DNA of 6,961 nt from Verrucomicrobia bacterium TMED40 (GCA_002167605.1 NHCT01000026.1:2660-9620), one strand, 5' to 3'; counted from the first letter of the stretch, positions 1 to 6,868 are shown. The notes: generated by a model from the sequence alone, not told the origin. Translations and numbers: made by a program.

Positions 1-443
1 GTGTACATCGAATTCACGATGCACATATCATCCGCTACTTTTGCGGTATTGGGCAAAAGCTCGCTGATCCATTGCCCACTCTGTCCGTGTTGAGAGAATG
101 CAAAAGGCGAACCGACCAGGGGCAGGCTTGCCTGATTTCCAGACATTCCAGTGAGTCTTTGCCCTTTTCGGACGGAATCAGGGAGTTCCCTGCCGGTTTC
201 CTCTTTGAGCCGTGGCTTATGGTCGAATAAGTCGATTTGGGAGGGACCACCGGATTGAAAAAGATAAATGACCCGTTTGGCCTTCGCGGGATGGTGCAAA
301 GACTGTCCGGATTCCGCGTGAAGCAGGTTGGCCAGGGCGAGTCCACCGAGCCCGCCTCCAAAGCGTTGCAGGAAGTTTCTGCGATCCATTCCGAAAGTGA
401 GCTCGTGGCCCGTACAAAGGTTCGGTGAGTGGATTGAGTTCAT
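1..443 (-). CDS. DUF1501 family protein, Tat-exported, 5' part only (runs off the left edge)
   Basis: The reading frame opens with ATG at 443-441 and stays open to the window edge, giving 147 complete residues. The N-terminus holds a twin-arginine signal: RRNFLQRF at residues 21-28, followed by a Gly/Ala/Leu-rich stretch (29-42) ending near LLHAES. This predicts export of a folded protein by Tat. After the signal comes the conserved start of the DUF1501 fold (RVIYLFQSGGPSQIDLFDHK, residues 57-76). The GGPSQIDLFD stretch is the family hallmark, and the family is related to alkaline phosphatase/sulfatase-like proteins. Enzymatic activity is not established for the family. The start codon overlaps the stop of the upstream PSD1 gene by one base (TAATG) and no good Shine-Dalgarno precedes it, which fits translational coupling. 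An alternative start at Met19, just before the RR motif, is possible but has no better ribosome site. DUF1501 proteins are usually about 400-500 residues, so roughly two thirds is missing here. Confidence 0.93.
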   Translation of the reverse strand, partial: MNSIHSPNLCTGHELTFGMDRRNFLQRFGGGLGGLALANLLHAESGQSLHHPAKAKRVIYLFQSGGPSQIDLFDHKPRLKEETGRELPDSVRKGQRLTGMSGNQASLPLVGSPFAFSQHGQSGQWISELLPNTAKVADDMCIVNSMY

Positions 444-3400
444 TATCTTTTGGAAAGGGTTTCGTCAAAATTCATCAGCACGGAGACCAGAGAGGTGACC
501 GCCGCCAATTGAGCGGAATCCTTGGATTTGGCTTTAAAGTAACCGACTTTGAGAAACTTTTCGGCTTCTACAGGATCGGAAAAATGCTCGATTTGCTCGC
601 TCAAAAGGCGAGTCAGGATGGCCAACTCCTTTTCGCCGGGAGGTCGACTGGTCAATTGGTGGAAGGCACTCCTGATTAATGACTGTGGTTCATCGGTCTT
701 TTGGCTCAGAATGAGGTGGTCAGCAAAGGCCCGGGCTGCTTCCACAAATTGAGTGCCGTTTAAAAGAATCAAGGACTGGGCAGGGGAATCGGTCCGCTCT
801 CTGCGGACGGTGCAAACATCTCTTTTGGAAGCGTCCAAAGCCATCATAACTGGGGTCGGCCCGGTTCTTTTCCAAAAGGTGTAGAGGCTGCGTCGGTACA
901 CATTTGGGGCTCCGTCGGGGTTGATCGGTTTGAAGGACACTTTTAAATCATAAGGCTTGGATCCGGCTCCTCCGACCTTCCGGTGCAGCAACTGACTTTG
1001 GGCGAGCAAGCCGTCCCGAATCATTTCTGCAGGCATACGGTAGCTGGGCGATCGGCTAAGCAGGAGATTCTCGGGATCCTTTTTCTGCGTCAGGGGAAGA
1101 ATTTTACTTTCCTGCCTGTAGGTATGAGAGAGTACCATCTTCTTGAGTAAGTGATGAAGATTCCAATTTGCATCGACGAAATCCCGAGCCAACCAGTCAA
1201 GCAAGTCCGGGTGGGTGGGTGGTTTCCCCTGCAATCCGAAATCCTCAGATGTGGCAACAAGACCCCGTCCGAAGACCATCTGCCAATAGCGGTTGACAGT
1301 TACCCTGGCGAGCAGGGGGTGGTCATCCGAGGTCAGCCACTGGGCGAGCCCCAAGCGGTCACCGGGAGCCTTCTCTGGGAAGGGGGGCAGAACTTCCGGG
1401 GTCGCCCGATCGACCAACTCTCCACGGTTTTCATAGTGACCACGCTCCAGGATATGAGTTTCGCGGACTATCGGCATTTCTTTCATCACCATAATTTCGG
1501 ATAGTCGCTGACGTTGGTCCCCAAATCTTTTTCTCTCTTTGTACAACTCGTTATTAGCAGACACGCTTGGATTGTGTGCAGAATGAAAAAAGATGCCTCG
1601 AACAGCGGAATCATCAATCTGATCACGAATTCCTGCTAGTTTCTCGATTTCAGAACCCGAAATTACCCGGTCAAACAGATAGAATTCATCCAGGACTCCG
1701 TTCTTGAACCCACGGTCCCGCATCCTCTGGGCAAATCCAATAAATGGATCCCCACCACCAGTGATCTCCCGGGTCAGGTGATCCCTGATTACTTCAGTGA
1801 TTGCCAGTTTCCCATTTTCAAAAAGCTGTATGCCACTTGCCCGGCTCGATCCGTCGTAGGTCAGTCCGACATGGGTCCATTGGTTAAGGGGAAGCACTCT
1901 TTTTGATTGGATACGGATGGCATTTCCGGGCCAGAAATGAATCAGGGCAGGGGACAGTCGTCCATTTTCGATTACTAGCTCGATCCCACGACTGGCTGCA
2001 TCCGTCCACGCCTTGGAACGGCGAACAACCACGGCCCGGTCGTGTTCTATGGTTGGCTTTAGCCAAAATGCCATCGTGAAAGTCTGGTGTCGGTTGAAGT
2101 CTCCGAATCCGGAAGGGAAAGTAAGGGCGTCGTCCCCGGTGAAATGGATGGCCTTACCATATTTCCCCTCCACTTCCTTATTATTTTCGTTGGTTCTAGT
2201 GCCTTTTGTAGTATCCGCTGTGTTCGGATAGCGGTTTCCTTCACGATCATCGAACGAAAGATAGGCCATAGGCATGCCGTAGGTGTTCTCATTCCCGTTC
2301 ATCACTTTCCATTTAGAAATTAAGTGATTTTCGATTTGTTCGATCTGCTCATCTTTGAGTGCTTCTGAAAATATAATCAGCTCTCCGATTTCACCGTTCC
2401 AGTTGTATTTGCCACCGTGGTTACGGTCTCTTCCAAATCGACTTGCGATAACATCTCCCGTGGTTCGGAGGGAGACCACGGACAGTTTGTTTGGATAGAT
2501 TGATTCTGCATTCGCTTTCGTTCCATTGATCCGCAGGTTCCCGTTCCGGATGTGTTCGTGAGTATGTTTTGGATGCCAAAACTTGTCTCCGTTTGAATAG
2601 AAGTGGTGAGCGGACGGGTGGCATAGAAGCGAGCCTGAGTTGCCGGATGTCTTACTCATTACCCAAAATACGGTACGGATATTTTTGATTTCCTTAAATT
2701 CATGATAATCATTCGATTGGGAGTGATATCTCACCACCTGCAAACCGCTTGGTTTATGAGTCTTCACTTTGGGGGAAGCATGCCGGGCGGCATGGTTTCG
2801 TTTGCCACTCAAGTCTGCCCAAGTCCCGGAAGTGCTATTGTACTCCTCGGCATCGAACCACAGGACCGGCTTGAGGGAAAGCGGACTGAAGTCGGGATCT
2901 ACCTCTTTAGGCTCAGAATTTTTGACTGGTTTGGAAAAATAATCGGCACGGCCGACTGCTTCTTGTTTTACTTCCTTAATCCAGTTGGCAAACGCATTCT
3001 GAGCATCGGCTGATTTACGGACATCCTTCAACCTCTGTTCCGCAGATTTAATTTTTTCATCACTGGGAAGATCGCCCAGTTCCAAGGTTGGAGTGGGCAC
3101 GGATTGGGTGAAAAAGGAATAAAGCCCGGATTCATCGATGTTGTTAAAGAACGCGGAGAGTGAGAAGTAATCCTTCTGGGTGACCGGATCGTACTTGTGG
3201 TCATGGCAACGGGTGCATTCCATAGTCAGTCCGAGAAAGGCGGTGCCGAAGGTATGCACCCGGTCCGCCACATATTCGATACGGAATTCCTCGGGCACGC
3301 TACCCCCCTCGACTTTTTGGGGATGCAGGCGGTTGAAGCAGGTTGCGAGGATCTGATCGCGCGTTGCGTTGGGGATGAGGTCCCCTGCGATTTGTTCGGT

Positions 3401-4219
3401 CACGAAACGGTCATAGGGTTGATTTCTGCGAAAGGATCGAATGACCCAGTCCCGCCAGGGCCAAACATTTCGGTTCCGATCCACCTGATAACCATAAGTA
3501 TCTGAGTAGCGGGCCACATCCAGCCATTCAGAGGTCATCCGTTCGGCATACTCGTCGGTATCGAGCAGACGGTTGACCACCTTTTCGTAGGATGCCTGGG
3601 ACCCGTCGCTCAAAAAGGCATCCACCTCTGCCAGGGACGGTGGAAGACCGGTCAAATCATAAGTAACCCTGCGTATCCAGGTCGTTTTGTCAGTCTCAGG
3701 ACTGGGTTGGAGCGGGGAGTGATTCAATCCTTGGGCAATGAAGTGATCAATTTCGTTTCTTGGCTCAGGATGTTTAGTGGGAGGTACTTCAATGGAGGTG
3801 GGGAGAAGCTGAAAGGACCAATGACCTGCATATTCAGCCCCTTCCTTGATCCACTGATCAATCAGTTCCTTCTCCTCGGGGGATAAGGGCATTTTACTTT
3901 CGGGAGGAGGCATCACATCAATCGGGTCCTCACTGCGAATACGCCAATGAATTTCGGAATCCTCCAAGTTTCCCGGAGTCAAACCGACAAACCCGTCATG
4001 TTCTTTGGTGGCTTCCTCGAAAGAATCGAGTCGAAAATCAGATTTTTGATTCTTCGCATCCGGACCATGGCACTTGTAGCATTTATCCGAAAGAATGGGC
4101 CGAATTACCGCATTGAAGTCCACCTTTCCAAAGGAGAATGAAAAGGAGAGAATATTCAGCCCAATGACCAAAAGAAAAGGTTGTACGCAGGAGATTTTTC
4201 TATGGAAGGCAGGACGCAT
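443..4219 (-). CDS. PSCyt1-PSCyt2 (DUF1549)-two LamG-like modules-PSD1 (DUF1553) exported protein
   Basis: This is a 1258-residue protein. A Sec signal peptide is visible (basic RPAFHRK, then a hydrophobic stretch at about 14-30). Domains in order: PSCyt1 at about 40-125 with haem motif CYKCH (47-51) and a possible axial Met in VMPPPE (102-107); PSCyt2/DUF1549 at about 152-360 with a second CxxCH, CTRCHDHKYDP (335-345); a charged helical linker at about 386-422; a first concanavalin A-like module at about 449-640 (starts PVLWFDAEEY, ends NHLISKWKV); a LamG/Laminin_G_3-like module at about 651-862 (MAYLSFDD, TFTMAFWLKP, WTHVGLTYDG, GVLDEFYLFDRVIS); and PSD1/DUF1553 at about 953-1210 (VTVNRYWQMVFGRGLV, GKPPTHPDLLDWLA, SHTYRQES). 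The frame could extend to a TTG at 4285 overlapping the upstream stop, but ATG at 4219 has a strong AAGAGG at 7 nt and puts the signal peptide at the N-terminus, so I chose it. The function is unknown. Haem binding and glycan or ligand binding at the cell surface are inferences from the motifs. Confidence 0.95.
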   Translation of the reverse strand: MRPAFHRKISCVQPFLLVIGLNILSFSFSFGKVDFNAVIRPILSDKCYKCHGPDAKNQKSDFRLDSFEEATKEHDGFVGLTPGNLEDSEIHWRIRSEDPIDVMPPPESKMPLSPEEKELIDQWIKEGAEYAGHWSFQLLPTSIEVPPTKHPEPRNEIDHFIAQGLNHSPLQPSPETDKTTWIRRVTYDLTGLPPSLAEVDAFLSDGSQASYEKVVNRLLDTDEYAERMTSEWLDVARYSDTYGYQVDRNRNVWPWRDWVIRSFRRNQPYDRFVTEQIAGDLIPNATRDQILATCFNRLHPQKVEGGSVPEEFRIEYVADRVHTFGTAFLGLTMECTRCHDHKYDPVTQKDYFSLSAFFNNIDESGLYSFFTQSVPTPTLELGDLPSDEKIKSAEQRLKDVRKSADAQNAFANWIKEVKQEAVGRADYFSKPVKNSEPKEVDPDFSPLSLKPVLWFDAEEYNSTSGTWADLSGKRNHAARHASPKVKTHKPSGLQVVRYHSQSNDYHEFKEIKNIRTVFWVMSKTSGNSGSLLCHPSAHHFYSNGDKFWHPKHTHEHIRNGNLRINGTKANAESIYPNKLSVVSLRTTGDVIASRFGRDRNHGGKYNWNGEIGELIIFSEALKDEQIEQIENHLISKWKVMNGNENTYGMPMAYLSFDDREGNRYPNTADTTKGTRTNENNKEVEGKYGKAIHFTGDDALTFPSGFGDFNRHQTFTMAFWLKPTIEHDRAVVVRRSKAWTDAASRGIELVIENGRLSPALIHFWPGNAIRIQSKRVLPLNQWTHVGLTYDGSSRASGIQLFENGKLAITEVIRDHLTREITGGGDPFIGFAQRMRDRGFKNGVLDEFYLFDRVISGSEIEKLAGIRDQIDDSAVRGIFFHSAHNPSVSANNELYKERKRFGDQRQRLSEIMVMKEMPIVRETHILERGHYENRGELVDRATPEVLPPFPEKAPGDRLGLAQWLTSDDHPLLARVTVNRYWQMVFGRGLVATSEDFGLQGKPPTHPDLLDWLARDFVDANWNLHHLLKKMVLSHTYRQESKILPLTQKKDPENLLLSRSPSYRMPAEMIRDGLLAQSQLLHRKVGGAGSKPYDLKVSFKPINPDGAPNVYRRSLYTFWKRTGPTPVMMALDASKRDVCTVRRERTDSPAQSLILLNGTQFVEAARAFADHLILSQKTDEPQSLIRSAFHQLTSRPPGEKELAILTRLLSEQIEHFSDPVEAEKFLKVGYFKAKSKDSAQLAAVTSLVSVLMNFDETLSKR

Positions 4220-4281
4220 GGGAGTACCTCTTCTAATAGATGCAAAGCCTCTCTTTAGGACAAGCCTAAACCCATGTAGTC
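4220..4281 (-). other. 62-nt spacer between the oxygenase and PSD1 genes, with a small hairpin
   Basis: The spacer between the oxygenase stop and the PSD1 ATG contains a perfect 6-bp inverted repeat, TTTAGG (4254-4259) and CCTAAA (4265-4270), around a 5-nt loop. There is no U-tract after it, so it does not look like an intrinsic terminator. It could be an mRNA stability or processing element, or chance. The ribosome site of the next gene occupies the end of the spacer. Confidence 0.35.
4227..4234 (-). promoter_or_regulatory. Ribosome binding site of the PSD1/LamG gene
   Basis: AGAAGAGG on the minus strand lies 7 nt before the ATG at 4219-4217. It decides the start: the frame is open upstream to a TTG at 4285, but only the ATG has a well-spaced Shine-Dalgarno and a signal peptide directly after it. 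Confidence 0.75.
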
Positions 4282-5235
4282 TCAATTAATAAGCGGAAGT
4301 TGTGAGGTCAATTCACGCAACTCCCTTTGGGCTTCGAACAGCAGAGGGTAATAGGTGCCTCCCATGGCTTCGCCCGCAGGAATAGATGGATAGCCTTTGG
4401 CCCCGGGAGCATGGGTTCCTCCATCCTTACGGTTACTGACCACTCCATCGGCAAAGACATTGATCAAGGTGGCTCGTCTCCGTCTTTCTGAGCGATTCTC
4501 GTAGGATCCGTGCATCAGCAAGGGGTGATGGAAACTGGCTTCTCCCCGCTTCACTTCGACGGGGATCTTATTGTCAAATTGCTTGACCTGTTCCGAAGTC
4601 AACGAATCCCGAATCGCATCCATATCCCCAGCGATTGGTTTCTTATCCAGGAGCCCCCAGTTGTGGCTTCCGGGAACATAATACATGCAGCCGTTTTCGG
4701 TGGTGGCGTCATCCAGTCCGATCCAACAGGTCAGGTGGGACATCGGAGTGGTCCAGGTCCAATAGGAGTAGTCCTGATGCCAGGCCACCACCCCTCCATG
4801 TTTAGCCGGTTTACTGAATAGCTGATCGTGAAAGAGCCTGAAATCGGAACCGAGCAACTGATAGGCAGGCATAAGGAAGGCAGGGTTCCAAAGCAAGTCA
4901 TGGAAAGCCGGTCGGACTCGCCAGGCACCCAGGGCATGAAAGAGAACCTCCTCGGAGTTTTCCGACTCATTGCTATGGTATTCGTAGAAGAATTCTTTAC
5001 CCGTGTGATTGGGGTCCACCATTTCCCCCAGTTCTTCGCCCAGTTGGCCGATTTGACGATCATTGAGAATGCGTACGCCCTTGAGGTAGCCGTGTTCCTT
5101 GAAGTGCGCCACCTGTTCCACTGAAAGGGCAAAGCTCATCCACTCTTCGGGTGAAGAGGGATAGGGAAACAGTTCGTTGTCCCTTTGAGAAAGTAAGCCG
5201 AGGTCCTTTACGCGGTTGGGGGCTGGTTCAATCAT
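4282..5235 (-). CDS. Phytanoyl-CoA dioxygenase (PhyH) family Fe(II)/2-oxoglutarate oxygenase
   Basis: This is a 317-residue protein of the PhyH family, non-haem iron oxygenases that hydroxylate a substrate while converting 2-oxoglutarate and O2 to succinate and CO2. The iron-binding HxD is seen in AWHQDYSYW (H153, D155). The distal His is H242 in HHPLLMHGSYENRSE, followed about 11 residues later by the Arg cluster R251-R254 expected to hold 2-oxoglutarate. CWIGLDDATTENGCMYYVPGSH (split: CWIGLDDATTENG at 170-182, then CMYYVPGSH) is the conserved core strand region of bacterial PhyH proteins. No signal peptide or membrane segment is seen, so it should be cytoplasmic. The start is uncertain: ATG 5235 has no clear ribosome site, while ATG 5139 (Met33, giving a 285-residue protein) has GAAGAG close upstream and places the usual start, ALSVEQVAHFKEHGYL, at the N-terminus. 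It lies 46 nt downstream of the sulfatase stop, so probably the same operon. The substrate cannot be told; the family acts on acyl-CoAs, amino acids, ectoine and other small molecules. Confidence 0.92.
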   Translation of the reverse strand: MIEPAPNRVKDLGLLSQRDNELFPYPSSPEEWMSFALSVEQVAHFKEHGYLKGVRILNDRQIGQLGEELGEMVDPNHTGKEFFYEYHSNESENSEEVLFHALGAWRVRPAFHDLLWNPAFLMPAYQLLGSDFRLFHDQLFSKPAKHGGVVAWHQDYSYWTWTTPMSHLTCWIGLDDATTENGCMYYVPGSHNWGLLDKKPIAGDMDAIRDSLTSEQVKQFDNKIPVEVKRGEASFHHPLLMHGSYENRSERRRRATLINVFADGVVSNRKDGGTHAPGAKGYPSIPAGEAMGGTYYPLLFEAQRELRELTSQLPLIN

Positions 5236-5281
5236 TTGTAGTTTTAAAGCTTATAACTTGCAAATTTATCGCTCACACTTC
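5236..5281 (-). other. 46-nt AT-rich spacer between the sulfatase and oxygenase genes
   Basis: This short AT-rich intercistronic spacer carries TATAAG on the minus strand (5245-5250 region), a possible -10 element, but no convincing -35 element 16-18 nt upstream. I see no terminator hairpin. An internal promoter for the oxygenase is therefore only a weak possibility, more plausible if translation starts at 5139. Confidence 0.25.
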
Positions 5282-6757
5282 CTACTTTTGAAACTCGGGA
5301 TTGGGACGGGGCAACTTGGCTTCATCCTTACGGAGTCGGGCGATAAGTTCCTGGTCAAGTTCACGGACGACCTCCGGCATCAGGTCGGCCAGGTTCTTGG
5401 TCTCTCCCAAGTCTTTGTCGAGGTCATACAACTCGTAGATTCCTTCCCAGAATTTGATCAGTTTCCAATTCCTTTTGCGAATGATGGAGTAGGGTCCGGG
5501 TGCGTGACGATAATGGGGGAAATGCCAAAAAAGACTTTCCCGTCCGAGGGATTTGGTAGCTTCCGAACGAAGATGCTGGATCAAAGACAAGCCGTCGATG
5601 GGTCGGTCCCTGGGGAGTTGGGTGCCAGTCGCTTCGAGAATGCTGGGGAACAAATCGATCGAAGAGACCGGCGCGTCTGAAACCACACCTGGGGGAATAG
5701 CAGCAGGCCATCGAACCAGAAAGGGGACTCGAATTCCACCCTCATAACAATATCCCTTCCCGCTGCGCAGCGGAGCATTGTTGGTTGGATTATTGTTGTT
5801 GTCGAGTCCACCGTTATCACTGGTGAAAATAATCAAGGTGTTGCGGTCAATTTTTTGCTTCTTCAGCTCGGCGAGTAGGTCGCGCATGCAATCGTCGACC
5901 GACTCTACCATCGCGGCATAGTTTTTATTTTTTTGGTTCTTTCCCTCCTTCCCTTTGTATTTTTCTGCCACCTCCGGAATTGCCTGTATTGGGGTATGCA
6001 CCGCGTAATGTCCGAGTTGAATAAAAAAGGGCTGGTCTTTCCACTTCCTGATTAGTCCAACTGCTTCGTCCGCTTCCCGATGAGTGAGGTATTCTCCTTT
6101 TTTTCTTCCGGGTAATTTATGGATGCCCGCACGAATCGTTGGATGTCGATGACTCGGTTTGTTGAAAGGATCAAAATAAGACGGGGGTTGTCCATAGTCG
6201 CAACCGCCAAAATTCTGATGGTATCCCTGGTTTTCCGGATACCACGCTTCATCGCCCAAATGCCATTTCCCAATGTATGCGGTCTTGTATCCATTTCCCC
6301 CGAGAGCTTCCGCAAGGGTGATTTCTGAACTTTCCATCCAATAGGGATTGGGTGGGCATAGGAGTTTTCGGTTTTTTCCTCCGACATACTCCGTCGGGTT
6401 CTTCTCAGGTGTTCCCAATCCTCCCCTCTGGAAAAGAGAGCGTATCCAGTCGGTCACTCCCAGACGATGGGGGTAGCGTCCAGTTTGGACTGCTGCCCGG
6501 GTCGGGGAACATACGGCGCATGCCGCGTATCCGTTCGTGAATAGGACCCCTTCCTTCGCGAGCCGGTCGATGTTGGGAGTCCGGTAAAAGTCCGAACCCT
6601 GACAACTGAGGTCCATCCAACCCATATCATCGACAAGAACCAGAATTACATTCGGAGCATCTGATTCCTTTTGGGCGATTGCTTGGGCTCCATGCATGGA
6701 AAAAAGCACCAAAAGCAGGAGTTTTAATAGGGTGGGGGGGAAGGTATGAGCAGGCAT
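5282..6757 (-). CDS. Exported formylglycine-dependent (S1 family) sulfatase
   Basis: This is a 491-residue arylsulfatase-type hydrolase that removes sulfate esters, probably from a polysaccharide. A Sec signal peptide is clear: hydrophobic TLLKLLLLVLF (9-19), likely cleaved after AQA or AQAIA (24-28). The metal-binding Asp pair is D43-D44 in LVDDMGW. The modification motif is CSPTR (83-87), where C83 must be converted to formylglycine by a maturase not encoded here. The second signature is GYKTAYIGKWHLG (156-168; K164, H166). Further active-site residues fit H254 (YAVHTP), D314-N315 (FTSDNGG) and K334 (RSGKGYCYEGG). Length and motif order are those of a complete enzyme, with no missing catalytic residue. 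The frame extends to a TTG at 6778, but ATG 6757 starts just before the signal peptide. GAGG lies 15 nt upstream of that ATG, too far for a normal ribosome site, and a TTG at 6763 would be better spaced from it. It is the first gene of the likely operon. The precise substrate and S1 subfamily cannot be read from the sequence alone. Confidence 0.96.
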   Translation of the reverse strand: MPAHTFPPTLLKLLLLVLFSMHGAQAIAQKESDAPNVILVLVDDMGWMDLSCQGSDFYRTPNIDRLAKEGVLFTNGYAACAVCSPTRAAVQTGRYPHRLGVTDWIRSLFQRGGLGTPEKNPTEYVGGKNRKLLCPPNPYWMESSEITLAEALGGNGYKTAYIGKWHLGDEAWYPENQGYHQNFGGCDYGQPPSYFDPFNKPSHRHPTIRAGIHKLPGRKKGEYLTHREADEAVGLIRKWKDQPFFIQLGHYAVHTPIQAIPEVAEKYKGKEGKNQKNKNYAAMVESVDDCMRDLLAELKKQKIDRNTLIIFTSDNGGLDNNNNPTNNAPLRSGKGYCYEGGIRVPFLVRWPAAIPPGVVSDAPVSSIDLFPSILEATGTQLPRDRPIDGLSLIQHLRSEATKSLGRESLFWHFPHYRHAPGPYSIIRKRNWKLIKFWEGIYELYDLDKDLGETKNLADLMPEVVRELDQELIARLRKDEAKLPRPNPEFQK

Positions 6758-6766
6758 GATCAATGA

Positions 6767-6795
6767 TTCATACCTCAAACCGGTTCGCTCATCAA
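6767..6795 (-). promoter_or_regulatory. Candidate promoter of the sulfatase operon
   Basis: On the minus strand TTGATG (6795-6790) and TATGAA (6772-6767) are separated by exactly 17 nt. Each matches the sigma-70 consensus at four of six positions. Transcription from it would begin about 3 nt before the ATG at 6757, giving a nearly leaderless mRNA, which would agree with the lack of a well-spaced ribosome site. Consensus use in this lineage is uncertain, and a promoter further upstream cannot be excluded. Confidence 0.28.
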
Positions 6796-6850
6796 GAGTG
6801 GGATAGGGTTGAGATCGAATTTCTTATGGGGGGTGGATTGCCAAACCGGT
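6776..6850 (+). repeat. Two direct copies of CAAACCGGT in the divergent region
   Basis: Identical 9-mers lie at 6776-6784 and 6842-6850, 66 nt apart start to start. Each contains the palindrome ACCGGT, and the first is part of the longer palindrome AACCGGTT (6778-6785). The first falls in the spacer of the candidate sulfatase promoter. The second overlaps TTGCCA (6838-6843), a possible -35 for the SMR gene. This layout would suit operator sites of a dimeric repressor or activator, but no regulator gene lies in the window. Confidence 0.4.
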
Positions 6851-6860
6851 GCATCCTGCT

Positions 6861-6868
6861 AGGGTAGG
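6861..6868 (+). promoter_or_regulatory. Ribosome binding site of the SMR gene
   Basis: AGGGTAGG precedes the ATG at 6872, with AGGG spaced 7 nt from it. This supports the reality and start of the small gene cut by the right edge. Confidence 0.65.

Noticed and set aside
35..468. Other open frames in this stretch on both strands (for example 35-361 minus, 217-468 minus, 237-428 plus)
   Set aside because: They are out of frame with the DUF1501 gene, which has a Tat signal and the conserved GGPSQIDLFD motif. Their translations resemble no known family.
1151..1504. 117-codon open frame on the plus strand inside the PSD1 gene
   Set aside because: It lies antisense to the well-conserved DUF1553 region, has no ribosome site or recognisable domain, and is best explained as a shadow frame.
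4254..4270. Intrinsic terminator between the oxygenase and PSD1 genes
   Set aside because: The stem is only 6 bp and AT-containing, and no run of U follows in the direction of transcription.
4220..4285. Extension of the PSD1 protein upstream to a TTG at 4285 that overlaps the oxygenase stop
   Set aside because: It would add 22 residues before a good signal peptide and has no ribosome site, while ATG 4219 has AAGAGG at 7 nt.
5216..5680. 154-codon plus-strand open frame opposite the 3' end of the sulfatase
   Set aside because: The sulfatase frame on the other strand is continuous and carries conserved C-terminal residues. The antisense translation has no recognisable features.
6758..6778. Extension of the sulfatase to a TTG at 6778
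   Set aside because: It adds seven residues before a normal signal peptide start and uses a rare start codon with no better ribosome site.
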